From Hemerocallis citrina (lineage: Eukaryota > Streptophyta > Magnoliopsida > Asparagales > Asphodelaceae), in NCBI GenBank assembly GCA_017893485.1, contig CM030359.1, positions 28,586,430-28,650,429 of the forward strand: 64,000 nucleotides of DNA, given 5' to 3'. This document shows, piece by piece, positions 21,174 through 32,679 of the stretch (position 1 is its first letter; each line of letters starts with the position of its first letter). Made by a program: the position numbers and the translations under genes. Below the pieces are notes generated by a model that saw only the letters and a list, made by a program, of their open reading frames with translations, did not search any database and had not been told where the DNA came from.

Positions 21174-21228
21174 TCTAGAAGGTTTTAAATCACACAGGTG
21201 TCATGAGTATGCAATCCAAGGTGGAGAT

Positions 21229-21957
21229 TGTTGGGTTTATGTCTTGCATACTATGTTGGATAAGAAGACGATAAGATGATGGAGGAATCGAGATGATCGG
21301 AGACGGAGTGGAAGCAAGAGAAACAGTCAGCAGCAGTAGCAGCAGGTGGAGTTGTGGTCGACCGTACTTGGGGTGCGGTCGACCGGCCTACTATCCTGGA
21401 GTTTCCGAGAGGGGGATGATCGATCGACCTTGTGGTGTGGTCGACCGAACGCGGTGCTGATGGATTATTTGTGTCGGGTTTTAGTGATTCGTGAGAAGCC
21501 CAACTTGCTCTTCAAGTCAGATCTGACGGATCTTATAGTAGGGTTATCTCTTCAGGAATATTCAATGGTTATTGTATCAAGATATCAAACTAGGGTTTCT
21601 CTAGATCTCTATATATTGTTGTTATTGGCCTCCATTGAGAGCCAAGAAGAGAGAAGAGAGAGAGCACTTCATTGAAAGAGAGATTGAGTGATTCTCTAAT
21701 TGTAAACAACTAGTACTTGCTGATGAGGCCTGAGAGAGGGTCGTGGTGAGAATTGTAATATTCTTGTATCTTCTCTAGTTGAATAACATCTTGGGTTTCT
21801 TCTCCCCCGGATTAAGGCGAAAGCCCAAACCGGGACAAACTTGTGTGTGCTTTGGTGTGTTTGGTATGATTTCATATGTTCTTGGTGGTCTGTGTTGATT
21901 ACATCGAATAACTCAACAAGATACTCAGTCAGGGTTATCTCACTTGAATTCCTAACA
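21229..21957 (+). repeat. 3' LTR of copia element
   Basis: 729 bp, preceded by the purine tract caaggtggagat. Contains cgaccg-type palindromes at 21357-21449, one altered to gatcgatcgacc. Confidence 0.9.
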
Positions 21958-22506
21958 GGATGTATGGCGAGGAATCGAACCCTATCATCTGGAGAACACG
22001 AACTCGATTAGGAGAGTATGTAGTATGGGATGCATACGTTTTCAATCAAGTTTGCATTAGAGTAGGAGCATCGTGTACATTTCTAGTTTGTGCATTAGAA
22101 TCTAGATCATGGCATACACCGACACTTGTGGTTTGACTTTCACATTTTTTCTTTTGTACCAAATATTGATTGTTGAGACTTTTGGAGATCGTGGATTTCA
22201 TCCGCATTGCGTCAGTTGTATTCAACTGACGTGCCCACAGTTGGTTAGTGTGCATGACCATCTGATCGAGGGAGCTTGGGACTCGAGCTGCGGGAAGCAT
22301 CCAAGTAGAAGATATAGTTCCTTGTACAATGTATTTGTTGGTATTTATTGGTGTAATTTATGATGTAAATTATATGTAAGACTATAATGTACATTATGAT
22401 GATGTAATAATTTTTTTTAATTTCGTGTGGTTTCCTATATTGTGTACTTATTGAAATAAAAATTTTGAATATGTGTCACGAGTTTCTAGTCTGTGGGTGC
22501 TACATT
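21958..22506 (+). repeat. Fragment of gypsy LTR related to the LTRs at 35086 and 40300
   Basis: Shares tatgtagtatgggatgcata, a cgtcagttg...caactgacg hairpin followed by tgcccacag (22207-22240), and a closing gtgggtgctaca. The copia element interrupted it at ggatg; the left part before 18937 is poorly recognisable. Confidence 0.7.
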
Positions 22507-23029
22507 TAATCTCGTCATAAGACATAAAACCAGGACACAACGTTGCAAGTGTAGGAATGCAAAGTTTCCCTTAATGCTATGTCGTTAAAGTAACAACTTG
22601 TTCCGACTCAGAGAGAGTTACAGTTGATGCAGTCATGAGAGTCGGAATGAAATCATATGCTCTAGAAGGATCGATGCTATTGCTGCCCATCACCATTGAC
22701 ACTATTGAAATTGACTTTTGAAAACATCATGTTTTGTAATCTTCTTATTCAGGAATAGTTTTGGGTAATAATCCCCCACCTGTACTCATTGATAAGTACA
22801 TACGAACTGCCCCTGACGCAACCTGTGAACTTTGTTTTCATGTACTACATAATGACGTGATGATCTTGATTCTTGACATCATATTTTTTATTGCGTAGTT
22901 CCGTTTTGCGTCCCTCCAAAACCCAAAAAAATTGCCGGCATCATGGTGCTTATAATTACATTAGGTAAAGTTCACACAGTTACGTTTGCAAAATGTTCCA
23001 ATGGTGCAAGTAGCTCCCTATAGTTAGTT
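22507..23029. other. Unassigned sequence
   Basis: No ORF of note, no repeats, no terminal motifs. It separates the LTR fragment from the hAT left end. Confidence 0.6.
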
Positions 23030-23345
23030 AGTGATGGCAACTGGGCCGGGTTGACCCGCAATCCTCCCGCGACCTATCCACTCGAACTCGACTCACAAAT
23101 AGACGGTTCGGGTCCGGATCAACCCGGATCGAAAAATTAGGAAATCCAACCTGCTCGATCCTACCCGCAAACCCATTGATTAAGTCAAACCCGCCCGCAA
23201 CTCGATTCGAGGGTTTGGACCCGTTGGACCCGCTGGACCCGCGGGTCGAACGGGCCAAAATTGAAAAAAAAAAAAAAAAAACAGAGCCAACGGCTCTGTT
23301 TTCGGCCATTAAGCTGTTTAAAAGAAATAAATAAAAAAATTTCCC

Positions 23346-23356
23346 CCTATAAATAC
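23346..23356 (+). promoter_or_regulatory. TATA box of hAT transposase gene
   Basis: cctataaatac, now separated from its leader by the TTA-flanked element inserted five bases downstream. Confidence 0.55.
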
Positions 23357-23363
23357 CCCCTTA

Positions 23364-24284
23364 GAGCATCCACAGTCGTTTGCTTATTTGCCATTTTTTC
23401 ATTTTTTTTACTGTAGCTCACACAGTCGTTTGCTATTTTGCCCTTTTTTGGCAAAATCGCTACAGTAGAAAGGGGCGAATAGCATTCCATATAGCAAAAT
23501 GCATATTATAGCAGACAAAACATCATGTTTCGTCTGGATTATTTAATTATTATTTTAATTGATCGGACGAAACATCATGTTTCGTCCGAAGTGAAAAAAA
23601 AACCCAAATAAAATAACCGTTAAATGAATTTAAGCGTGGGAATGAACATGATGTTTCGTCCCATGTGAGACGAAACATCATGTTTCGTCCCAATCCAATT
23701 TTGTTTAAAAAAATTAATTTTAAAAATTAATTTTGTAAATTTTAAATTTTTTTTGCAATTATATAAATTGATTTTGCAAATTTTTAAATTGTTTTTGCAA
23801 AAAAAAAATTACAATTTCTTTTTTTAATTGTTTTTGCAATTTTTTTTTTGCAAAAAAACTTCCACCAAATCCGGACGACACATGATGTGTCGTCTGGTTT
23901 GTGGGACCTTTTGGCACATTTTGTAAAATTTTAAGTTGTTTTTGCAAATTTTTAAATTTATTTTGCAATTTTTTTAATTGTTTTTGCAATTATTATTTAC
24001 AAACTATTTTAAAAAATTGTTTTTGCAAATTTTTTTTGCAAAAGAAAAACTTCCGATTTTTTTCCTTTTTGGGACGAAACATCATGTTTCGTCCCGTATT
24101 TTTTATTAATATTTTCTCAGTCTAAATTATTTTTTTAATTACAGACGAAACATGATGTTTCGTCTGTTTCTTTTTTAACGAACTTATGCATTTTTTTGCC
24201 ATTCGACGACTGCAGCGTTTCGTCGAATTGGATAGGCAAAATATGCATTTTGCCATTTTTTACATTGAACGACTGTGGATGCTC
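23364..24284. mobile_element. TTA-flanked PIF/Harbinger-like (Tourist-type) element
   Basis: 17-bp perfect terminal inverted repeats GAGCATCCACAGTCGTT at 23364 and its complement ending 24284, with TSD tta on both sides (23361-23363, 24285-24287). 921 bp, no coding capacity; TSD and TIR type point to PIF/Harbinger. The interior alternates tttttgcaa-rich spacers with six near-perfect 21-bp palindromes. Confidence 0.88.
23513..24166. repeat. Six dispersed palindromes, arms GACGAAACAT/ATGTTTCGTC
   Basis: At 23515-23535, 23566-23586, 23669-23689, 23874-23894, 24073-24093 and 24144-24164, plus a half copy at 23646-23660. The centre base is C or G. The copy at 23874 has matching changes in both arms (gacgacacat/atgtgtcgtc), and flanking bases also pair differently per copy (cg/cg, gg/cc, ca/tg). 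Confidence 0.93.
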
Positions 24285-24527
24285 TTAATTCAATATAAAA
24301 ATTTACACACCTTACTCTCTTACTCTCTCTTCTGCTACTACTCAATTCAATCTCAATTCAATTAAATTTTTTCAACTAAGAAGCAAGCAACAAAGAATTG
24401 AAAATTTTCAATCATATCGAATTGTGTTGATTCAACTCTTAACAACGTAAGCTGTAAAAGTTGGAAATTGGGTTGAAACTTGTAAGTTAATTGTTTGCAA
24501 ATACAAAAGAGAAACCTTGAAAACTCT

Positions 24528-27275
24528 CTCTTCTCCTCCATCGCTCTTCTGAGCTCAGATCCGGCTAATCCTCTCTCCCACGCCCTCTATCACCTTCATT
24601 AAAATTGTTCGCCTCTCCAAGAGCTTCATACCCTTTTCAACTCGCGCCTGATCCCTCTACTTGACCTCTCCCTCCTTCTCCCAGCTAGCGCGATCGAACC
24701 CCCCGGTGCGCCGGCCGCTTTTCTCCCCCTGCTTCCAGTTTGAGGCAGGCTTCTCCCGTCTCAGCACCGTCCGTACCTCGGAAGTCTTTATCGTGTCCTC
24801 ATCCTCTGCAGCCGCTCTCGTTCATTCGTCCTCCCTCTCTCCTGTGTGGCGCCTTCGGTGGGTGTGTGCCCTTCTATTTTCGTTTTCGAGATATCCCATC
24901 ACTGTAAGTAGATTTTTAGCTTCTCGATTTCTGCTAGTGAGGTTGTGGTACAATTTGTTGGGCACCGAACGCCCTTTGGTGTTTTAGTTGTGTTTTCGTT
25001 GTCATCTTGGTGAGCGTTCGAGACCCTCGACATCACTGATTTCCTCTTTCCCCTCCTTTGGATCTTCTCCTCTCTCTAATTGCGTCTGATCACTTTCTGG
25101 ATCCTTTGTGAGGTTGTGGATCCTATTGATTAGCTGCCGAGTGCGTCTACATGTTTCTGGTGTGACTGCCTTGCTATTCTTTATTCTTAGTTTAGTCTCT
25201 CGTCTAGATTGCGTTTCTATTCCCCCACCCTGGGGATCTTGCGTATTCTCTATTAACCATCAGCACTGGTTATCTTATCTTTCCCCTGTAGCTCATCTAT
25301 CCCTGAGCTTCATTAGGAGCAATTTCATTTTTTTAAGTGTTTCTTCTCTTATCCAATTTTTCTCCCATCCCTTCTCTTTCTAATTTGTGGGTGTTGTTGC
25401 ACCACTTAGTACTGCGCGGGTTTGTTTCTTCGGTTGTGGTGTGCTGGTGAAGTTGGTTCTATAGTGCCTCTGGTACTATTGTCTATAGCCTTCTTTCTTG
25501 TTGGTGGTTGTATTAAGGTATTATTGCGTTGGTTTCAGTCATGGAGCTCATCGAATTTGAAGCTAGACCTAACAGTTTAGTGACGGTTCGGGTTTTGAAT
25601 AGCGACTTATTTTCTCCGCTCTTGGGTAATACCTATCGTTCCTTGAGCTCACCTTGCTCCACCATTTCTCCTTCTCACGGTAGGGCCGACCCTCTACTGT
25701 CCTGTTACAGGTCCCTTCTTCCAGGGCACTTTAAACGTGAGTGCGTGAACAAAATGAGGTGCCTCTTCTGTGAGAAGTTGGGTCACTCTCGCAGTCGATG
25801 CTTTCCCCTCCAAGAACTCCTTGGATTTCCCAGAGGCTTTCCATTACCGACCAAACTTCTCTTCTTTCTTAACTATCCTCTTTTAAAGCGCATACTTCAT
25901 GTTTGCGCATCTAAGAAGTTTAGTATTCATTCTGGAAAGGAGTTAGAATCCTCAGTGATTGTTTCCAGTCCAGCTAGGTTCCCCTCTTCACCCTCCTTAG
26001 TGTTATGTGATTCGAGGGCTACTCTTCAGCCTCCTAATATTGCTAACCGCTTTAAGGATCTTAAGGTTTATACGAAACTTATCTCCTACCCCCGATTGGG
26101 TGTTAACAAGGCTCGTCCACTTACTGCTTCAGTGGCATCTTCGTTAATCTTGAATTCGAGTTATAATGTAGGATTGTTTATATCCTTTGCCTCGCGCCAC
26201 TCTTGGCGCTGCAGTGCGATGGGGCTCGCCCTGCATCGCAGCTCTTCGTTCCCTCAGGCGCCAACTGCCAATGCATTTATTGATATTAAGGTTCCTTCTT
26301 TAGTCTATCATTATCCTTGTTCTATGTTGATCTCTTCGTCCAATCTTCCTACGTTTTCCCTACATTTTCCGGGATGCATCTTTTCGATGTATCAAGTTTT
26401 AGGGTTTCAATCTTGGATACATCATCTCCTCTCGGGGGTGAGGATTTTTCTGCACCCCTTTTCCCTCAGTTTTCTCTTGCCCTCGTCTTGCTTCATCAAA
26501 GATGAAGATTCCTTGCCTGCCCCGGATGCTATTTCTTCCCCTTTGGTGAAGGTAGCTTTGCCCCCCATTAAGCGGAAATACAACAAGAAAGTCTTCAATA
26601 AAGTTCAGATACGTGTGAGTGCTCGTATTCTTGCTAGGAAAGCAGCTTCGGCATCGTCTCTCTAGCTTGTGCACAGTTGAGCTGTCGCCCTCCTCGCCTT
26701 CCTCAGTCTGGGTAGACAGCCTTATCCTTTTTGCGCTTCTAGAGGTTTTCTTGGTTTGCTGAGCCGACTTTGGGCCCTGTTGTCCTAGCCTTCAGCTTTT
26801 TTGAGTCGTGTAGTCTGAGTTTAAGGCCCCCCCTTCTTGTTTGTGCCTGTTTCTTGTTGCTTGGTGATTGTGACTCTCTGCGGGAGCCTTCTCTTCTCTT
26901 AGGCAGTGCGTTTCCTCCATTGTGCCGCTATAGTTCTTATGGACCGCTAGTGGAGTTGGATGTCATCGAGTGGGGAGTTTTGGCATCCTGTTTCATGGCT
27001 CAGTGGTTTAGGTCCTGGTCCTTCTCAGGTGCGACAAGTTGGCTTCGCTTCCCTAGTTTTTTGTTTATGCTGTCCGATCGGAGTGCTGCTTCTGTTCTTG
27101 CGCAGTTCCCTGTTTTGCTGCATTAGTCAGCCATTTTTTGATTTCCTTTTTGTATGCTTATTATCTGTTTTACAACTTGTAAAGCCAGTGATTATTTGTT
27201 TGTACATTTACTCTTTTTATTGATTAATATATTTTGTGATGGCTGGAGCCTTTTGGCTCTATCCGATTCATCAAA
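24528..27275 (+). mobile_element. LINE-like retroposon without EN/RT
   Basis: GC-richer than its surroundings, ends in ggctggagccttttggctctatccgattcatc plus seven A, resembling plant L1/SINE 3' ends. The word aaaactct occurs at 24520-24527 and 27276-27283, a candidate TSD that rejoins hAT leader sequence. Contains a zinc-knuckle ORF but no endonuclease or RT motifs, so it would have needed help in trans. Confidence 0.65.
25541..26665 (+). CDS. ORF1-like CCHC protein of the LINE-like element
   Basis: Open frame of about 375 codons; I take the ATG at 25541 (MELIEFEARP), although an upstream in-frame non-ATG start at 25529 is possible. Two knuckles near residues 55-90: the first lacks its second Cys (CYRSLLPGHFKREC), the second is canonical CX2CX4HX4C (CLFCEKLGHSRSRC). 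The rest is S/F/L-rich without a known domain and ends with a basic stretch (KRKYNKKVFNK). ORF1 proteins of L1 elements bind their RNA; here that role is inferred only from the knuckles. Flanking frames 24661-24987 and 26770-27126 are not recognisable. Confidence 0.55.
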   Translation: MELIEFEARPNSLVTVRVLNSDLFSPLLGNTYRSLSSPCSTISPSHGRADPLLSCYRSLLPGHFKRECVNKMRCLFCEKLGHSRSRCFPLQELLGFPRGFPLPTKLLFFLNYPLLKRILHVCASKKFSIHSGKELESSVIVSSPARFPSSPSLVLCDSRATLQPPNIANRFKDLKVYTKLISYPRLGVNKARPLTASVASSLILNSSYNVGLFISFASRHSWRCSAMGLALHRSSSFPQAPTANAFIDIKVPSLVYHYPCSMLISSSNLPTFSLHFPGCIFSMYQVLGFQSWIHHLLSGVRIFLHPFSLSFLLPSSCFIKDEDSLPAPDAISSPLVKVALPPIKRKYNKKVFNKVQIRVSARILARKAASASSL

Positions 27276-27316
27276 AAAACTCTTGACAACGTATACTTCA
27301 ACTACTCCAAGAAAGA

Positions 27317-27372
27317 AGCTCTCTCTCTCTCTCTCTCTCTTTCTCTCCCTTTCTCTCTCTCTATCTTTCTCT
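27317..27372 (+). repeat. (CT)n microsatellite in hAT leader
   Basis: Interrupted CT tract (ctctctct...tttctctccc) upstream of the transposase ATG. Confidence 0.93.
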
Positions 27373-27697
27373 TTCAACGAATACAGGACTACGTGAAGTC
27401 GTGACTACGTCTACTACATTTCTCTACTTTTATTTTCTCTCTCATTTCTATATTCGATTATCCGCGAAGTACGGTATCAAAATTTTACAACTCTCCTATT
27501 TTCTTGATTTTTGTTGCAGTTGTAATTTTTTATATCATATTAGTTTGTTGGTTTTTCGCTTTTCTCTCTCTCTCAACCATCCTATTATTTTTTAGATTTT
27601 ATTTTATAACATATAGCTCATACTTTTTTGTTTTGTATTATTGTAAATACACTAGTAAAATACTAGAAATCATTTTGTTTTCACATACACTATTACC

Positions 27698-29235
27698 ATG
27701 TCTAGATCACGAAGTAGTGGCCATAGCCAAAGTGGACAAGATTCTACCAGTATTTAACGTCGGCCTCCAATAGTCCCACATGTAGAGCCCGAATTTATAC
27801 CGATTCCTATGATAGGATCTCAAAATATCGTTCCATACGACATAGAAGAACAAATGCATAATGTTGATGCACAAACACAAAAAACTGAACCCACTAGTAG
27901 TAGAAAAACTAGGAAAAAACAAGTGATTGACACGGATTTTATAAATATATACCCGATGAGAATAATCCAGGTGTAGGACATAAGATTTGTAAATATTGTG
28001 ACAAAAGTCACAAATGGAAGAAGGGTGAGGGAACATGGACAATTAAACGATACATTTTAAATGTACACAAAGAATTAGTACAAAACCAACAAGGCCAACA
28101 AAAAATCAACCCTAAGACCGAAAAAATAGATAGCCAATCCTATGATCCCGAGCTTGTTCGTCGGGAAATGACTTGACGAGTTATTAAGGATGAGCTACAT
28201 TTTTTCTATTCCGAGAGTAGGAATGTAGAGTCTTTCAACCAAAATGCACTAAATCCACATTTTAGAAAAATTCCTAGAAACACACTAAAGTCCTATTATT
28301 TTAAACTTTACAACGAAATGAGAGACGGTTTAACTGCACTCTTGTATTCTTTAACTTGTAGAGTATCGTTAACTTCCAATTGTTGGAAAGGTTGATACGA
28401 TATTCCGATGATGGGCTTAACTTTTCATTGGATAGATAGTGATTGGATCAAAAGAGAATCATCTATCTCACTTGCGACTTTGTCGTATCCCCATAGTGAA
28501 CTAGTTATTACAACACGTATTTTAGAAGTTTGTGATTTATATCATATTCGTGATAAAACTTTTACTATTATTTTTGATAATGGATTTATCAACAATGCTT
28601 CGATAGTACATTAGAAACACAATTAGCTCCACTATGTAATGAAATTTTTTATGTTAGATGTGCATGTCATATTTTAAATTTATGTGCACAAGATGCATTG
28701 AAAGTAGCCGATTCATATATAATTGCAATTAGAAATTGTGTACATTTTATTGTTGAGTGGTCCTATGCTTCAAGAATTTAAAAGATGGTGTAAAGCTAGG
28801 GGAATACATTTTAGAAAATTTCCTAAAGATGTTTAACACCGATGGAATTCTACTATCGATTTACTAAATGTTGTTACTCAATACAAAGATATTATAAACA
28901 ATTTTTGTCTTGCAAAAAATATGAACTTTTTTAAAATGACTTCCCAATCATGGTTTTTTGCCGAATCTTTATTATGATTTTTGGAACCTTTTAAATTCGT
29001 AACTGTGAAGTTTTCTACATCTTATGGTTCTACTTCTAGTATTATTGTTTATTTCTATCATTACTATGATGCAAACTTTTCATGAAATGATTTCAGATAA
29101 ATACATTAGCCATATTGTTGATCCCACTTATAATAAAATTTTAAAGTATTTTAATCTTTTTCCTATGTTGTATTGTATTGCTACTGTTATGGATCCTTGT
29201 ATCAAATTAGCGGGTACGAAAAGTTTGATTGAAAT
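27698..29235 (+). pseudogene. hAT transposase, N-terminal and central part
   Basis: Starts at ATG 27698 (MSRSRSSGHSQSG). A TAA at 27755-27757 and later stops (for example after SYDPELVRREMT near 28173) break it. Recognisable: a BED-type zinc finger (HKICKYCDKSHKWKK then a His downstream, about 27980-28070), the RNase H-like start region (HFRKIPRNTLK, then GLTFHWIDSDW near 28410 and LGI-like ITTRILEVCDLY), and the helical part ending YKYF-like ILKYFNLFPMLYCIATVMDPCIKL. Frameshifts separate these blocks. The frame is cut at 29235 by a solo LTR with TSD gaaat and resumes at 38651. hAT transposases act in the nucleus on the element's terminal repeats; this copy cannot be functional. Confidence 0.85.
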
Positions 29236-30914
29236 TGTAACACCCTAGATTTTTAGATAATGTTTTGAGATTAATAAATGAATTAAAGTGATTTTTGGTG
29301 ATTTAATAAACTTTTTTATGAAATTTATCATGTTGTACATGCAAAATAAGTGCAAATATTTTTCTTGGGAAGTCCAAAGTCAGAAATTATTTTGGAAAAA
29401 CATAATATTTATTAATAGGTATTATTTATGAACTTTTTGAATTTTTCTAATATTTATTTGGCATATTTGCAAATATTACAAAAAGATGGACTTTTGTGCA
29501 AAATTACCACTTGGAGTAAAAAACTCCAGAGTTTTGGTTTTCTGGGCTGAGCATGATGGCTAGCCAACTTAGAGGTAAAGATTTCAAATTTTATTTTAAT
29601 AGATTTGGTTTATTTCGTAAATTTGTTAGAGAAGGCCCTTTTTGCAAAATTGCCACTTAGAGGCCAAAATTACAAAATTTATTTGTGCTGATTAGATATG
29701 GATGCCGACCAGATTTGGAGAGTTATTTTTTATTTTAATCCCAACTAAATTGGTTAACCTAATTTTCTAGTATAAAGATTTATTTATGTAAAGATATATT
29801 CTAAGGGAATATTTTGTAAAATCTTCTCAAAACCCTAAAACTCCAGAATTTTGGCTATATTAAAAACCCTACAATATCCCCCCTCCTCTGCAAAAACAAA
29901 AGACTATTTTATTATTGATTTTCTTGGAGTTTCGAAGCGAGGATATTGGATTTTTTCGAAAGGAATGATTTTTTCTTATTCTCTTATTATTTCGGTTGAT
30001 TCGTGAATAAGGTGAGTGACATTTGTTTGATCTTTCGTTCTTTTATGCATGTTTTATATATAAAGATTTGCTTAGTAGAATGCATGTTAGATGGTTTATG
30101 ATGATGTAATGAATTATTGATGGATGGATGAGTAAAAATAAAACTTTTCATGAAAACTATGCATTGGATGAATGAATTTCTATATGGATGACTTTAGAAT
30201 ATTAAGAATTTAATATAACTCATGGATGTGCTATTTATTTGCTGATTTGATGATATATAATGGATTGTAAGATTTAACATGCATGAAAGTGAATAAAGTT
30301 GGATCTTTACTGTGTGTGTATGCATAGTTCTTGTTTTGGTTGTTTGGTTTGGATGGAACTTGACAAAAAAAATGTTGTAGACGCTTATAATTATGAGCTA
30401 ATTGATCTAATCAGTTGTCCATATGTTTAAATTAATTAGTAAGAGAGTTTTGAATAAAAAAGATCAAGTCTTGAAGGTTGGAATTGGATTTTTATTTCGG
30501 GTATGATAGTGATCAGCCGAAGATTGGATTTTGGGTTTTTGTGATGTTTTCGATTGGATCTTGATTTTTATTGATACTAAGATCGAATTGAACAATATAA
30601 CATTCATACGCACTGATTCTTGTTGAGTTTACTGACCTATATAGGAACATATATACATACATATCCCTATATTCATGATTTGAAGAAATTTGATGAAAAT
30701 TTGCTCTTTTATGAATTCCATGAGAATTTGATTTGATTTATAAACTCCAGTATGTTAAATAAGTTGTATTTAATCATCTCAGGATTTTTATTTTACAAAT
30801 TTATGCTTTTAAAGAGTTAAAACTATGTATCAGTTGAAAGGTGCACGAATTTCAAAGCTGTTAATTTTCGAACACGTCAGTTGACCGTTGTATTTTTACA
30901 CTAGAGATGTCAAT

Positions 30915-32511
30915 TGATGTGTCTAATTTTTATATAAATATTTGTACTCATTTACCCACAAAAATTGCTTGTATTCTTCTATCTTGTTTCTAATTCATCT
31001 CATTTCCATAGATTTCAATCAATTAATTATTTTTGAAGGAATAAGATTTATGATGCAAAGAGGTGAAGATTTTTGGTAAAAATCAACGAACAAAACAAGC
31101 AGAATGATTTATTATTTTTTATTGATTTGTTGAATTTTAAATTTTACAATTTGTCCATGTGAAAAGCAAAATATAAATTTTAAATTGCCTATAAAGGTGA
31201 ACGTGCAATAAACAATTTTAAATGGGTTCAATCGAGCCAATGTGATTGTTAGTTAGTTTAATTAATTTAAACTAATTAATTTTATTTTATTTTTATTTGT
31301 GAGTGTGCAGCACGTTTTCCAAAAAAAAAGAAGCAAGAAATAAAGGTCAAATCAAATAAGGAAAGAAATAAATAAAGATGTGGGAGTTTTCTGCAAAATT
31401 AAACCATAATTCCCACGTTTCGGATCCTATAAATAGAACATCAAAGAGATAAGAAGAGGGCACGCAAACCAAAAAAAGAGAGCGACGGCCAATTCCAAAA
31501 AAAAAAGAAAAAAGAAGAGCGTTGATGTGAAAAGACAGAGAGAAGACAGATCCTGGTGCTGATGTGGGCTCCTGTGACTTGCGACGCGTGGCTCGAAACA
31601 CAGAGGGACAGAGAGAGACTGGGGAGACTTTTGTGCTAATGTGGAGATCAATTTTGATTTCTTGTGGCTCGCTGACATCGAGGAGAAGACAGAGAAACAG
31701 AGCGCATTCGGTTTGCATTTTTTTTAAAATACAAAATAGTTCTTTCTATATCTCTTATTTTCTTCTTCTAATTTTATTATGCAGCACAAAACATTATTTG
31801 TTAGTTGCGATTTTATTATGAACTAAATTTAATTTTCTAGGGCTTTCATGTAGCCTAGTTTTGAGAACATAATTTTTAAATTTCATATTATTTTATTATT
31901 TTTCCATGGTTGTGTATTTGATTTTTGTTCTTAATGCTTACAATTGGTTGACCAACTTTTGTATGATCTATTAAATCATGGAGAGACCGAACTGGTAATT
32001 TTGATTTTGAATTAACAAAATTAAACATCATTACAAGAGCGAACTGCTATTAATGTGACCGTTAAGAAATCTATATATCTTAATGAATTTTCAATAGTAA
32101 TTTGTGCATAAACTATGACACATAATTAGGTGAGAATATTTTTGATATTGCTTGAGAGAGAGTATTGAATAATTTGGAAATTTTGGTCTACAACTTGGAA
32201 AAATAATCTTTTTATTCACATGGGATTATGAATTGTGTTTGATTAACTAGGTGAAGTCAAAAGCACTAGAATTAATTTTACTATTAACAAACAACAAAAC
32301 TTCAGATTCCGCTCCTTTTTAATTAATTTAGTTAGTTCTTTAAATTAATTTAGTTTAGTTGCTTTCTTTATTAAATTTCAATTTTCCAAATAGTAGTTAA
32401 TCTAGTAATTTCGGTACTCAATAAAATAGTTAGTCCTTGTGGGTTCGACACTCTTTTCACTTAACTATACTACTTGCTGCGATTTTGTACACTTGCAAAT
32501 AATTCACATCA
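30915..32511 (+). repeat. Athila-type 5' LTR
   Basis: Starts TGATGTGTCTAATTTTTATA and ends ttcACATCA, so the ends pair as TGATGT/ACATCA. TATA box at 31427-31436 (ctataaatag). Near the end is the phrase ccttgtgggttcgacactc, characteristic of Athila LTRs. Confidence 0.8.
31427..31436 (+). promoter_or_regulatory. TATA box of Athila-type LTR
   Basis: atcctataaatagaacatc; the only strong TATA in the 1.6-kb LTR. Confidence 0.6.
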
Positions 32512-32516
32512 AGTTT

Positions 32517-32533
32517 TTGGTGCGGCTACCGGG
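32517..32533 (+). promoter_or_regulatory. Degenerate PBS, tRNA-Asp type
   Basis: tggtgcggctaccgggg; Athila elements use tggcgccgttgccgggg. Three differences suggest decay after insertion. Confidence 0.75.
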
Positions 32534-32679
32534 GACTAGTTATTCTTTTATTGATATTGATAATTGCTAGATTGTTACTAATTTGGATATTTCTTATTAT
32601 TATTTTATTATTTTTATTTTCTTTCTAGTTTTTATGTTTAGTTTTTCTATTTTTTTAGCTATATTTCAGGTGTATCATA

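Larger units (their letters stand above)
18937..21957 (+). mobile_element. Ty1/copia deletion derivative with perfect 5-bp TSD
   Basis: LTRs 18937-19637 and 21229-21957 start TGTTGGGTTTATG and end CCTAA(C)A. TSD ggatg at 18932-18936 and 21958-21962. PBS at 19640-19651 and purine tract before 21229 are in place. The interior is only ~1.6 kb, with gag and pre-integrase remnants and no RT or integrase core, so it is non-autonomous. The LTRs differ at many positions, hence not very young. Confidence 0.93.

Noticed and set aside
31347..31821. ORFs on both strands in the Athila LTR
   Set aside because: They lie in a proven LTR, overlap each other and show no domain.
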